From Coemansia sp. RSA 487 (Eukaryota > Kickxellomycota > Kickxellomycetes > Kickxellales > Kickxellaceae): a stretch of 64,000 nt of DNA. The notes below the pieces were generated by a model that did not search any database, was not told where the DNA came from, and saw only the letters and a program-made list of their open reading frames with translations. Positions 50,300-60,562 of this stretch are shown here, one piece after another. The DNA lies in NCBI GenBank assembly GCA_027577595.1, contig JANBRJ010000049.1, positions 59,551-123,550 of the forward strand, in the 5' to 3' direction. The first letter of the stretch is position 1. Each line of letters begins with the position of its first letter. Position numbers and translations under genes: made by a program.

Positions 50300-51529
50300 A
50301 TGTCTCTGTCCAGCGACCCAATAACACAGTTCTACAACTGCCTGGTTCTAAAGGACCACAAGCTGATCGAGGACTACATATATGTCCAGAGTGGCAAGAT
50401 AATCGACCCCGCAAAGATGTTTTGGGAGGAAAAGCGCATTCCCGACGAGCGTATAGACTGCAAAGGTGGCATTGTCTCACCTGGGTATATCGATGTACAG
50501 ATCAACGGCGCCTTTGGCTACGACTTTTCAAACGATACAGACATCATTGAAGAAGCGGTGGACAACATCTCCAAGGGCCTGCTACTTCAGGGTTGCACAG
50601 CATACTGCCCAACGACTGTGAGCTCGCGCCCTGAGGTCTATCGCAAAGTTGTTTCTCATCTTGGCCCACGCGAGGGTTCCGTAAAGAACGGTGCTGCTGT
50701 TCTTGGCGCTCATATTGAAGGCCCGTTCATCTCGCCCCAGAAAAAGGGAGCGCACGAGCTAGCAACACTTCGCACGGCCAAAAACGGCCTTGCTGACTTT
50801 GAGGAGTGCTACGGGCTGGAGAATCTGCGCAAGTATGCGGCGTACGTCACGATGGCACCCGAAGTTGAGGGCATCACTGATGCGATTTCCGAGCTGATAA
50901 AGGTAACGGGAGTCAAAATCTCCTCAGGCCACTCTAACGCCACCACCGCCAAAGCCAACGAGGCATTCAAACAGGGCGCAAACATGATCACACATCTCTT
51001 CAACGCAATGCATCCTTTCCACCAGCGTGATCCCGGAATCATTGGTCTGCTGGGTGCTCCAGGACAGCGCCCATTCTACGGAATCATCTGCGATGGGATC
51101 CATGTTCATCCTCACTCGGTCATGATTGCCTACTACGCTCACCCTACCGGGGCATGCCTCGTTACCGACGCAATGTCCGCACAGTCGCTTCCTGAAGGCT
51201 ACTACAAGCTTGGAGAGATGGATGTTGACGTCCACGGCGGACATGTGTACATTAAAGGCACTAGTACAATCGCTGGGTCGATTGCAACGCTTGCCGAATG
51301 TGTACGCAACTTTATAAAGTTCACTGGCGCGTCAAAGGTCGAAGCTCTTGAGAATGCAACGCTGCATCCGGCGCAGATGCTCGGGATTGCCGATAGGAAG
51401 GGTACATTAGCTCACGGCGCTGACGCGGACATACTGGTGCTTGACGATGACCTCAATGTTCAGCGAGTCTTTATTGCTGGCATAGAAGCTACCAACAATA
51501 ATGTAGTATTTAACAAAAAGCTCCAGTAA
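50300..51529 (+). CDS. nagA: N-acetylglucosamine-6-phosphate deacetylase
   Basis: Hydrolyses GlcNAc 6-phosphate to glucosamine 6-phosphate and acetate, feeding the deaminase encoded nearby. 409 residues of the amidohydrolase (TIM-barrel) family: GGIVSPGYIDVQINGAFGYD at the first strand, GAHIEGPFISPQKKGAHE with the metal-binding glutamate, ISSGHSNATTA and MITHLFNAMHPFHQRDPGII with the metal-binding histidines, CDGIHVHPHSV, and LVTDAMSAQSLPEGYY with the catalytic aspartate. The C-terminus has ENATLHPAQMLGIADRKGTL and GADADILVLDDDL, as in all NagA enzymes. The ATG at 50300 is the first in the frame. Together with the deaminase it makes a two-gene GlcNAc catabolic locus comparable in content to NAG1-DAC1 of Candida, but spaced wider. 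Confidence 0.95.
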   Translation: MSLSSDPITQFYNCLVLKDHKLIEDYIYVQSGKIIDPAKMFWEEKRIPDERIDCKGGIVSPGYIDVQINGAFGYDFSNDTDIIEEAVDNISKGLLLQGCTAYCPTTVSSRPEVYRKVVSHLGPREGSVKNGAAVLGAHIEGPFISPQKKGAHELATLRTAKNGLADFEECYGLENLRKYAAYVTMAPEVEGITDAISELIKVTGVKISSGHSNATTAKANEAFKQGANMITHLFNAMHPFHQRDPGIIGLLGAPGQRPFYGIICDGIHVHPHSVMIAYYAHPTGACLVTDAMSAQSLPEGYYKLGEMDVDVHGGHVYIKGTSTIAGSIATLAECVRNFIKFTGASKVEALENATLHPAQMLGIADRKGTLAHGADADILVLDDDLNVQRVFIAGIEATNNNVVFNKKLQ

Positions 51530-51717
51530 ACCGATGTTTCCATTTTCAACCGTTTTGATTGTACGTAGCAAAGATAAACTTTGATTCTTTTGTGCCAGAA
51601 GCTACTGCAACGACAGCGCAATTGACATAAAGCCAGGTTAGACCCCCAAAAATTCTACGGGTTCATCAACATTGGAAATTATTGCTTTTGTTCCCACTCA
51701 AGTAACTCGTCTTAAGC

Positions 51718-53985
51718 ATGTTCTACTCACACGAACTTCTTGGACGCCGTCGCGGAAAGTACAGCATAATATGGCTGCTTGCGACTGCCGGGTCCCGGTG
51801 CAAATGGTATCACATAAGCAACAAGGACGTTGCAGGTGTCGACATCCCGCGAACTTGTGCTGACATTATCCAGCCTGACACTTCAATTTCCCTGCGCCTG
51901 GCTTCAGTTCTGCTCTCGGGTTTGGCCCAGGCACTGGCCCGAAAGTCCACGCTTCTTCATTCCGAGTGCCATTGTACGCGCTCTCGTATCGTATCACTGC
52001 CTTGGGTCACTGGCCGGAGGGGATTTGATCCGTTCATATCGTCAAACACAACAGTATCGAGCGCACACCTGATTACGCTACCCAGCACATATGAAGATGT
52101 TAATTATGCCATGTTTTCGAGCAATGATGACCTAAGCCTAGATATAGCAGCAGGGAGTGCAAGAAGCGAACACAAAAATCCTGGATATCTAAACACGTGG
52201 CGCTCTTTTGGCTGGATAGGCAGTAAGCATTCAACTATAAATGATCACTCCTCAAACATAGACACCGCCAGTCAGCATAGCACGCGAAGCTGGTCATCCA
52301 TCTCGCTTCCCGAAACACAGCCGCGCCAAAAAGACAGTGACCATATGGATAACGCGTATTTTGACGGAATGTCTCCTCTGCACAATGCCTTCTCCTTCTC
52401 CTTGTCCGCAGGCAGCGGCGATGTTGATAACCCCGACACACACGAGCTTCCTTTGCTTAAACGCGAAGATGATGACGATCGTATATTCTTTGATCCTAGC
52501 GGTAATTTGCATTTCGCTTCTTCGAGATATTCTGGAGCCCACGGTCACAGCACTGACGAGGATGTACACACCGAGTTGTTTCCAACAGATTCACCCGGAA
52601 TCCTGGCACATCACATTGATGACAACGTCGCTATCGGTGCCAATCAACACCCTTTTGATTCTGAGCAAATGCCTGCTACCAAGGACACAACAGCCAGTTT
52701 AGCACACAATAATCCAGGTATGATAGACATAACCCAATCCAATGAAATGCTTGATGCAATCCCTGGAAATACACCAGAAATTGTTACCAGCTTCAATAGT
52801 CCAGCACAACAACACATCAGCAACCAAGGAAACACTGAGGCTTTGTGGGAAACCATCGAAAACGCCGTGCTTCAAAACCTGCCGTCGGTTGCTTGTAATA
52901 ACCAACCCAGTCTATCCAAGCTCCATTCGCTAGCGACTCGCCAAAAACCAAGCAGTGGTTACAGGGGGTACCATACGTACGACCACAGTCCTGATCGTAA
53001 TACATTCGAGCGACAGATAGCTGGAATGTGGGGCGATACGTGTATATGGGACGAAAAACAAAGTTCCAAGACTGTTGCTCTGTTCGGTATACGCATCGGG
53101 AAGCTAATCGGCTGTCGTGTTGCAGCTGCTAGTAAAATGTACACCAGCGGTAGTGCAGATGTCGCAGCAAGCCTACTAGTTCCATTATATCCAGATATAT
53201 ATACGAGCGAGCAGCGCAATGCGTCTAGATATAATGGGGCGGCGCAATCGGTTGCAAATGAGTTTGAAGGAAACATCTTGGAGGACGCAGACGGACGTCC
53301 GCTTTATAGCAACATGGATCCCAGAGATGACGAAGACATTGATCTTGAATTGGGAAGGGGAGCTGCTACTTTCATCGAGCCGGAACACCTGGCTGAAGAA
53401 GAGGCGATCTTAAATCTACGTATGGATATTCCATGGCTCAATTCCGATATTGTGCATTATACGCGTCCTCGCGACTCTACCAGTCGCCCGATGTCGATTC
53501 GCACAGAGTCTAGCCCTGACATCGGCGTCCGGCATAGCATCGGGGGATCTATGGACTCCCCTCCCTCAGAGTCTGCAGCTCTCTTTTCAGAGCCGCTAAT
53601 TCCAGACGACCAGCTTGATATACAGCAATTCCAGCTGGCAGCTGCTGGTGGTTCTGTCGACCAAGAAGATACTAACAGTAGGTCAAGTGCATCCGACATG
53701 GATTCTTTTCTTAGTGCTAGCCACGCCAAGCATCACCACACACACGAGACTGCTTCTTCGGAGGGGCTGGAACCTGAGCTACAAAGCTTTCAAGTGTTTA
53801 TGATTGCACGAATGAAGGAATGTGGCAAAACAAGGGTTGCTTTTAGTGATATTCTGATCGCTCCATACAAGACACGCCGTGTTGCCGCTCGTGCCTTTGT
53901 GGATATCCTTCAACTGGCAACAAGATCGGTTTTCCGCGTTAATCAAGAAAACATGGCTTCAGAAATAAGCATTTCTTTATTTTGA
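51718..53985 (+). CDS. REC8: Meiotic cohesin kleisin Rec8
   Basis: Kleisin subunit that closes the meiotic cohesin ring between Smc1 and Smc3. 755 residues, single exon. The N-terminal domain (1-95) has MFYSHELLGRRRGKYSIIWL, ATAGSRCKWYHISNKDV, DIPRTCADII and SISLRLASVLLSGLAQALARK, the Rad21/Rec8 N-terminal signature; the MFYSxELL start and lack of Rad21-like features favour Rec8. A long acidic, serine-rich centre follows (100-690). The C-terminal winged helix (about 690-755) has FQVFMIARMKECGKTRVAFS and TRRVAARAFVDILQLATRSV, binding Smc1. Separase sites were not identified. The presence of this gene suggests a meiotic programme. Confidence 0.9.
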   Translation: MFYSHELLGRRRGKYSIIWLLATAGSRCKWYHISNKDVAGVDIPRTCADIIQPDTSISLRLASVLLSGLAQALARKSTLLHSECHCTRSRIVSLPWVTGRRGFDPFISSNTTVSSAHLITLPSTYEDVNYAMFSSNDDLSLDIAAGSARSEHKNPGYLNTWRSFGWIGSKHSTINDHSSNIDTASQHSTRSWSSISLPETQPRQKDSDHMDNAYFDGMSPLHNAFSFSLSAGSGDVDNPDTHELPLLKREDDDDRIFFDPSGNLHFASSRYSGAHGHSTDEDVHTELFPTDSPGILAHHIDDNVAIGANQHPFDSEQMPATKDTTASLAHNNPGMIDITQSNEMLDAIPGNTPEIVTSFNSPAQQHISNQGNTEALWETIENAVLQNLPSVACNNQPSLSKLHSLATRQKPSSGYRGYHTYDHSPDRNTFERQIAGMWGDTCIWDEKQSSKTVALFGIRIGKLIGCRVAAASKMYTSGSADVAASLLVPLYPDIYTSEQRNASRYNGAAQSVANEFEGNILEDADGRPLYSNMDPRDDEDIDLELGRGAATFIEPEHLAEEEAILNLRMDIPWLNSDIVHYTRPRDSTSRPMSIRTESSPDIGVRHSIGGSMDSPPSESAALFSEPLIPDDQLDIQQFQLAAAGGSVDQEDTNSRSSASDMDSFLSASHAKHHHTHETASSEGLEPELQSFQVFMIARMKECGKTRVAFSDILIAPYKTRRVAARAFVDILQLATRSVFRVNQENMASEISISLF

Positions 53986-54102
53986 AAACTTTCATTTTTC
54001 AGAATTCTTCAAACATTTTTGGCATTGATATGCGCAAAAGATATAAGCTACAATACCAATTATTATAATGTTTGACATACCCTACTGCCAGACACTTCAA
54101 CC

Positions 54103-57024
54103 TCAGATGTCTTTTGATATCTCTACTGCTGCACTGGCACCACGCCTACCGTCGTTGATGTCAATATTGGCAGTGCGTAGGGGCAGTGTACCAGGCTTCT
54201 TCTGCGGGGTGGAGAATATGTCTGAACGTGCGGCAGTTGGACGGAGGTATAACTGGCGAGCTTCAACATGAGCCCTTTTTGTCTCCTCGTGCACAAGGCC
54301 GCAAAAGTTGCCTCGAAGACACCACGCGATGGTATTGATCTCCTGCTCCTTCAGCCCTGCCGAGCGCAGGTATCCACGCACCGACCCGTAGTTATTTCTG
54401 ATGTGGCTCAAGAGATTAAGCATGACTGGCTCTGGAGAGTCGCAAAAGGTCGACGGCAGCCCGACTGCGCCCATGTCGAGCATTTCCATGCGTTGGCGCA
54501 CGGGTGCAAGGTTTTTCTCTGATTGCATATAGTCCGCGGCTATTATATGATCGTCAACATTCAGAATGCCCAACAGAAGCATCGCCACAATCCCGGTCCG
54601 GTCCTTGCCGTGTTGGCAGTGAAACAGAATTGGATACGCACAGGGGTCGGCAAATATCCTCATCACTGCTGCAAACTCTTCTTTGCAGTAGTCAATATAG
54701 TCCTCATACGATCCAGCCAATGTTCTTGGCGCAAGAACCTCTCTCCCGATGGTACGTATCGCCTCCGCCTTGTTAAACGTGGCAAAGCGCAAAATAACCT
54801 TGATTTTGGTCGACCATGGCGCGTTTGCCCAGACGCATTTTTTGCGGTAGTTTTCGCCAATGACGTTGCACCGGTATCGCCGACGTTCTCCTGAAAACCG
54901 GTTCTTGATCACTCGCTTTGGCCCCGACTGAGGTATATATGGAACTTGGTAAGGTTCCTCGTTGCTGGAACGCTGTGGTACAGCCACATTTATTTCCTTG
55001 CTGTTGTTCTGATCACCGAAAGCATCTGCAGATTCTGCGTCGGCCCGTAGCAGAGTATTGGATTGCGTGCCCTGTGCTAGACCTTCCACAGTACTGTGAC
55101 CTACTGGCCGGAGACCATAGCGCGTTCCGGCACGGGTTTTGTCATCCTCAGAAATCTTGTAGAACGAATCGTCAGAGCTGTAGCTGCCGTTGCTGGCGAT
55201 ACTGTTGGCCCTATTTCCTCTCAGTGTATGATTACGCTGGTTTTCATAAGAGTACGGGTATGAATCGATAGAGCTGCCAACGCTATTCTCTCCTAATGGC
55301 TTTGCAGCAGGCCGGGACGGAAAAAGATCATTTGGTGCGTCACTACTACGTACATCCGCGTTTTTGTTATTGTTGTTGCTGTTGCTGTTGTTGTTGCTGC
55401 CAGCCCATGACCCATCCCAGTACAGCCGCAGAACCTGCAGAGTCTCACTCCCCCAGTCAAGCGCAGATTGTGCCAGACTTGGATACTGCATAGGCATATC
55501 TGAGACCTCTGGAGCAGATGATATGTTGTTATCTATGGCACAATGAGGTCGAGATTGCCGATCGCTGCCACACGCACCATCATTTTGCTCCACTGTTTCT
55601 GGCGGAAGTCTGACTGTGGGAACATATGGATGGCTGCGTGAGATGCTTTCGGTATCAATGAACTCGGGGTCAGATCTTTCGTCGTATAGATGCGCCAACG
55701 CACGAGCAAAGGGGTCTTTGAGCGGATCCCCCAGAGATCGCGAGTACTTGAGCGAGTTGCGCTTTGACCAGCTTGTCTGCGTCTCCCCTGTCCGTTCCCA
55801 GGGCTTTGCAGCGGTCTCGTAGCTGTGTGCAGCAACTTCAACAAGGGTCTTCCTCACCTGCGCAGCGCGAAGCTGCATAAGCTTCTCCAAGCTTTGGTCA
55901 GCAGTTGGTTGCATTGACGCTGGATAGTGCTTTATCAAAATGTCGCTGGCACGTGCCTCCAGCTCCGACCGGAGGTCGATGATTGTTCGGATACCATACT
56001 TTGAAAACAACATTTTGACGTCATGCTCGTACGCAGACCCGAGCTCAGCCGACCGAAATACAACACCAGGCATCGGGCCCTCTTGCTTTGCCTTGTCCCA
56101 GCTCTGGTTCATTTTAAGACCTGCCTTGATCACGCTGACGCCAAGGTCACGGAAATTCAACACCTTGTCACTAAACATCTTGCGGTTAAGGTTTTCGCTT
56201 GCATCCTGGATGGCTACTTTGCGCACGTCGTCCGGCGGCGTGGTTGATCCATTCGCAATTGTATTCTCAACACCCGAATCATATGCCAGCGGCGATGAAT
56301 AGCTACCGGTGCTGCTTGCGCTGCTGCTTATTCTATGGCTGCTTCCACTGGGCATTCTTGCGTGGTCAAGCGACATAAACGTGGGTATACGGTTCGGAAT
56401 TGGCGGTGCACTGGGCATAACCGAGGACTGGTTGTCCGATGGAGGAGCCGATATTAACGGAACATTCATGGGCAAGCTGTTGGCCGAGCGGTGGTATGTA
56501 GCCCTATGTACTGGTGCTGGAGCCTCTCTAAACGCCAGATCGCCATCGCCGGTGGTGTCGATCAGGTACTTTGCACGATCAGCGGGGTGGATGCTCGAGG
56601 AAGAGTCATCTGGCACATCAAAAATTCCCTCTGTCGGGTATTCCAGCACTCTGGGCTGAACAGCAAGAGGCTGGGGCGTGGAAGGTTTTGGTGGTAAAGG
56701 CGATATCGATTGTGTATATGTTGGTGTCGGCGGCTGCCTGTATGGAAGAGGCGGAAGTGGCAAAGGCGAATCGGGCGCCTTGGACTTTGTTCGTTGTACT
56801 CTAGGTCTAGGCGCCATGTGTAGCGGCCCCGCTTCCCATTGTTCTCTTTGGGCACTTTGTGCTGGAGAGTCACTGCTGTCCCCCGACACATTTTCGCCGA
56901 GGTTCCTTAGAGCAGTTTCCGACCACGACGCTGTCAACGAAGGGTGGCGAGCTGTGCGGTATTCGCGCTCCCTCTCGAGTTGGTTCTCCACAAGCAAATT
57001 CGAATTCGGCTGTCTGTCGCCCAT
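54103..57024 (-). CDS. Tyrosine-phosphatase-family protein (PF13350-like) with split catalytic domain
   Basis: 973 residues. The first 270 are proline/serine-rich. A phosphatase half-domain begins at about 285: KVLNFRDLGVSV, GVVFRSAELGSAYEHDVKML and FSKYGIRTIIDLRSELEARA, the start of the fungal/bacterial Y_phosphatase3 fold. It is followed by an insert of about 300 residues with serine and asparagine runs (Asn run about 555-567). The domain resumes at about 690 and includes RTIGREVLAPRTLAGSYEDY, the P-loop FHCQHGKDRTGI (about residue 800, Cys-x5-Arg) and LRSAGLKEQEINTIAWCLRG. The C-x5-R and the general-acid region are intact, so catalysis is likely; substrate may be phosphotyrosine or phosphoinositide. 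Single exon. Confidence 0.85.
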   Translation of the reverse strand: MGDRQPNSNLLVENQLEREREYRTARHPSLTASWSETALRNLGENVSGDSSDSPAQSAQREQWEAGPLHMAPRPRVQRTKSKAPDSPLPLPPLPYRQPPTPTYTQSISPLPPKPSTPQPLAVQPRVLEYPTEGIFDVPDDSSSSIHPADRAKYLIDTTGDGDLAFREAPAPVHRATYHRSANSLPMNVPLISAPPSDNQSSVMPSAPPIPNRIPTFMSLDHARMPSGSSHRISSSASSTGSYSSPLAYDSGVENTIANGSTTPPDDVRKVAIQDASENLNRKMFSDKVLNFRDLGVSVIKAGLKMNQSWDKAKQEGPMPGVVFRSAELGSAYEHDVKMLFSKYGIRTIIDLRSELEARASDILIKHYPASMQPTADQSLEKLMQLRAAQVRKTLVEVAAHSYETAAKPWERTGETQTSWSKRNSLKYSRSLGDPLKDPFARALAHLYDERSDPEFIDTESISRSHPYVPTVRLPPETVEQNDGACGSDRQSRPHCAIDNNISSAPEVSDMPMQYPSLAQSALDWGSETLQVLRLYWDGSWAGSNNNSNSNNNNKNADVRSSDAPNDLFPSRPAAKPLGENSVGSSIDSYPYSYENQRNHTLRGNRANSIASNGSYSSDDSFYKISEDDKTRAGTRYGLRPVGHSTVEGLAQGTQSNTLLRADAESADAFGDQNNSKEINVAVPQRSSNEEPYQVPYIPQSGPKRVIKNRFSGERRRYRCNVIGENYRKKCVWANAPWSTKIKVILRFATFNKAEAIRTIGREVLAPRTLAGSYEDYIDYCKEEFAAVMRIFADPCAYPILFHCQHGKDRTGIVAMLLLGILNVDDHIIAADYMQSEKNLAPVRQRMEMLDMGAVGLPSTFCDSPEPVMLNLLSHIRNNYGSVRGYLRSAGLKEQEINTIAWCLRGNFCGLVHEETKRAHVEARQLYLRPTAARSDIFSTPQKKPGTLPLRTANIDINDGRRGASAAVEISKDI

Positions 57025-57807
57025 AGTAATTTGCTGGGGCAGCGGTGTCAGGGCTGATAGAGAGCGGTTCTAGTTTCTATTGTACAAGTATGTCCACACA
57101 CTTGTGTGGACTCGCCACTAGGAAAGTAGATGACAGAGAGGATGGAATAAGACAAAAAAGCACAGAACTTTGAAAAAGAAGGTGTATCCGCACTCTTTAT
57201 CTGAGTCTTTCAGAAATATACAAAGACAAGCTACGGGCAGGCGGTGTGAATGTCCGCTAGCGTGTCGTCGTATATACTGCGAGCGGTGCTGGAAAGGGTG
57301 TAAAGAAAAGATATTAATAGACAATACAAGGTTAAGGAAAAAGTAAAATTAGACGAAAAAAAGCAAGGAGGCAAGAAAGCTCTAAGAAAGCCTCGTCCCC
57401 CATTTATTTTTGATACTGCTGATAGTCATGGCGGACTTTGTCGATAGGTTGCTTCCTTCTGCTTACACTTTCTGACAAAGCGCAAGCATTTCCTCCTTAG
57501 ACGAGTGCTTTGCTGACATTTGCTTTTATTCTCCTTGCCATGATGATGGGTTGGTTCCAACTAGCTAACATTTGGTACTGTTTCACAAGAGTTCTGTATA
57601 ATACCCAATCAGCTATCTCTATCTTTAATTCTTATGCATTTACATTCCGAACGCCAAGGCTTTTATATCCGCTCGGCATTTACCAAAGTATTTAGGTGGT
57701 TTAGGAATTTTGCAAAACATCAGTCAGCAAATGACGATGGCGATCCAACTTTGAATATTTTTATCATATCGATTTATTTAATATTTGATCGCGGCAAGAA
57801 AAGCATG
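57025..57807. other. Intergenic between phosphatase and fumarate reductase genes
   Basis: Both flanking genes are on the minus strand. It contains a near-perfect palindrome at 57092-57111, listed separately. No gene is supported. Confidence 0.5.
57092..57111. promoter_or_regulatory. Palindrome upstream of the phosphatase gene
   Basis: GTCCACACA and TGTGTGGAC, 9-bp perfect arms with a 2-nt spacer, about 68 bp upstream of the phosphatase ATG. It resembles a dimeric transcription factor site. Confidence 0.45.
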
Positions 57808-59508
57808 TTAAAGCTGCTCTAAACACCGCCTAGCTGCCTCTACTGCCGCCTGCTGCCCTGCTCGCCGCCCATACACGACGCACTCCAGCAGCGAGTTGCC
57901 GCCAAGGCGGTTTGCCCCGTGTAACCCGCCTGTGACTTCGCCTGCAGCGAAAAGCCCAGGAATCGGCTGGCCATCTGACTCCCTCAAGACTCGAGATGCT
58001 TCATCAAACCGAACGCCGCCCATTGTATAGTGAATGCTCGGTGTCACGATTCCCCAAAAGTAGCTATTTACAGACTTTTCCGAGTTAAGCATGGGCTGCG
58101 GGAAAACTGTCTTGCCAAACTCGTCATTTGCCTTGTGATATCTGATGTGGTCGTAGTCTGTCAGCGTCTGCTTCAGCGTAGTAAAATCGACACAAATTGC
58201 AGTGGCCAACTCTTCCAATCCAGATACTTTGTGCATCAGTCCCATTTTCAAATAGAAGTCAAGTGTTCTATGCCCAAAGCTGTTTGCTGCTGCTTGTGAA
58301 AGAACAAGATATGCTGCTGTTTGTGGTTCTCCAGCAACTTTGCCCGTGTCACTACGCTTTCCACATTGTGCGCGTTTGCTTTTGCTTGAGCAAGATTCAG
58401 TCATCGCGCTGGTGACCATATCACGAGTATCCAGCTCATTGACAAAGCGTTTGCCAAGACCATTCAATAGAATACCACCACTACCACGCAGCGCCTCCGC
58501 TGCCAAAAACTTTGTTGGGTTGCCAGGGTCGCTTGCTTTAACAAACCCTGTCGGATGGACCTGGACCTGATCCATGTCAACCAATTCCGCTCCAACGGCA
58601 GATGCTAGCAAAAGCCCATCACCTGTAGCAAATGGCCCGTTTGTTGCTGGCAACCCAACAAGATTTGGCGCATATTTTTCCAGAAATTTGGGTCGACTGC
58701 CTTCACCGCCAAACCCTCCTGTCGCCAGAACCACTACATCGGACTCGTGCCTATATCTCTGAGAAGTAGCCATATCAGACTCTACGCTCTCATATTCTAG
58801 ACCTGATACGCGGCCATCCTTTGTGGTCAATAGCTTAGTGACCCTAGCTCCAGTGACCAGCTTGAAACGCGACTCATTTTGCGCTGCTTGAGTGTTCAAG
58901 TAATTCCCCAACATGCTCACAATATCCCAGCCAACAGGTCGCGGCCTGCCATTTTTATCGGGTATGCGATGTGTCCGCGGGAAACTGTGCCCACCTAGCT
59001 GCGCGACAGAATTCAACTCGAGCAAAAAGTCGTCTCGCAGCCATGACACTGCATCTGCACTGCTATTAGCCAGTATCTTGACCAACTCTTCATTGGATCT
59101 TCCACGACCTGATTTGAGAGTATCATGCACAAAAGATTCGATACTGTCATTGATCCCAAGGCTTTTTTGTATCTGTGTTAATACGCCGTTTATTCCAGAA
59201 GATGCCTTGGCCGAATTTCCGCCTGTGCGCTTCTCTTTCTCCAATAGAGCAACAGTTATACCTGCACTGCCCTTTGTATGATAAAGCGCCTCGATTGCTG
59301 CTGCCATTCCTGATAGGCCACCGCCAACAATTACAATATTTGTACGGCCAGCCATATTTTGATCTTTCAAGCCGATCAATTTTTCGCTAAATGTCTGATG
59401 ACAACTACCAGAGTTATTTAAAAGAACAACGTAATAATAGCTAGAAAATAAAAAACAAAAAACTGCGCCAAGTGCAAATATAGAGTGGTAGGCCGATATT
59501 TTTTCCAT
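57808..59508 (-). CDS. OSM1: Fumarate reductase flavoprotein (Osm1/Frd1-like) with N-terminal membrane anchor
   Basis: Soluble-type, FAD-dependent fumarate reductase that reoxidises FADH2 for oxidative folding and redox balance. 566 residues from the ATG at 59508. A hydrophobic segment (about residues 9-32) is a signal anchor, pointing to ER or mitochondrial import. FAD-binding: NIVIVGGGLSGMAAAIEALY (about 55-75) and EKEKRTGGNSAKASSGINGV. Substrate domain: QVQVHPTGFV, AAEALRGSGGILLNGLGKRF and FVNELDTRDMVTSAM. C-terminal: YTMGGVRFDEASRVL, PGLFAAGEVTGGLHGANRLG and GNSLLECVVYGRRAG. All motifs of the family are there. An upstream extension of the same frame lies within transposon debris, so it was excluded. 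Confidence 0.93.
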   Translation of the reverse strand: MEKISAYHSIFALGAVFCFLFSSYYYVVLLNNSGSCHQTFSEKLIGLKDQNMAGRTNIVIVGGGLSGMAAAIEALYHTKGSAGITVALLEKEKRTGGNSAKASSGINGVLTQIQKSLGINDSIESFVHDTLKSGRGRSNEELVKILANSSADAVSWLRDDFLLELNSVAQLGGHSFPRTHRIPDKNGRPRPVGWDIVSMLGNYLNTQAAQNESRFKLVTGARVTKLLTTKDGRVSGLEYESVESDMATSQRYRHESDVVVLATGGFGGEGSRPKFLEKYAPNLVGLPATNGPFATGDGLLLASAVGAELVDMDQVQVHPTGFVKASDPGNPTKFLAAEALRGSGGILLNGLGKRFVNELDTRDMVTSAMTESCSSKSKRAQCGKRSDTGKVAGEPQTAAYLVLSQAAANSFGHRTLDFYLKMGLMHKVSGLEELATAICVDFTTLKQTLTDYDHIRYHKANDEFGKTVFPQPMLNSEKSVNSYFWGIVTPSIHYTMGGVRFDEASRVLRESDGQPIPGLFAAGEVTGGLHGANRLGGNSLLECVVYGRRAGQQAAVEAARRCLEQL

Positions 59509-59571
59509 TTTTGGACAACATGGAGCCAATGTTTTTTGTTGTGTAATGACCTTTATTAATTTTTGAGAAAT

Positions 59572-60535
59572 TATTCTAAAACGACTTTTGCAACCTTCTT
59601 CCCTTATCGTTTGTCTAGATTCTTGTAGACTATATAAATTATGGCTTGGCAATTCCCTATTAGAAGAACAAGTTATCAAGAATAGGAATCAAACGGTTCG
59701 ATGAGTGTGAGACAATAGGGCCTAAGCCAAAGAGCGGTAGGAAATCTAGGCTCAACAAACAAACATATCATAATAGATTTAGACTTCGATATTTGTCGCC
59801 AGTACGTTGAAATGATTCTAAAAGATAAAGACGTCGCTTCTAGGGCAGCAAGCAAGAAGCCATTTATTACTGATAAACAGGCAAAGAAGTGACTGGGGTT
59901 TGCCATAGACCATACCAATTGGAACATCGAACAGTGGAAGGATGTTATATCCACTGATGAAAGCCCATTCCAGCTCAACCTGGGTCAGTCAAGAACTCTA
60001 AAGCGATCTAAAACAGTGAGCTTGATAAACATAATACGGCTGGTACCTTCAAACCAGGCGAGCGTTCTCTTGACGTGTGAGGTGGCATCTTTTATAACAA
60101 ACACGCTGACTTTGCTGTTTTCAGAGAAAAGTCGGTGACTAGCGAGCTATTAAAGGAAGAAGCATACAAACATCAGCTGGAAAGTTTAATGAAAGGCAGC
60201 AACCTCCCAACACCTGTAAAAGACAACGCTCATATATACACATCAAACGCTTCCTGTAAATATTGCCAGCTGCAAGGTATTGAAAACCAACATGGTCAGC
60301 GAATTCTCCTGACCTCAATCCGATTGAAAATTTGTAGGGAATTTTGAAACATGGGGTTTTCAAGCAATTAGCAAGATACTTTACACGCAATGACAAGGAA
60401 GCACTTCACAAACTCGGGAATAACATCTATATAAAGGATATCAACAAGCTAATCAAAGGCATGTCTAAGCATATGAAGATGGTCACAGAAAAGAAAGGTT
60501 AACCAGAATAAGCATTGGCTCACTACCGCACTATC
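59572..60535 (+). mobile_element. Degenerate Tc1/mariner transposon remnant, copy 2
   Basis: More complete than the copy at 1.5-2.2 kb. It begins with the same leader (ttctaaaacgacttttgca) and reads in several frames: KPKSGR after the HTH; WKDVISTDESPF around the first catalytic aspartate (about 59937-59972); DNAHIYTS around the second (about 60225-60248); and, in another frame, WSANSPDLNPIENL (60294-60334) at the third. A TAG at 60335-60337 stands where tryptophan is expected. Frameshifts and stops make it inactive. It starts about 60 bp upstream of the fumarate reductase ATG and occupies that gene's upstream region. Terminal repeats were not resolved. Confidence 0.85.
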
Positions 60536-60562
60536 GCTCATATGGAAACACACCAGATGTTA

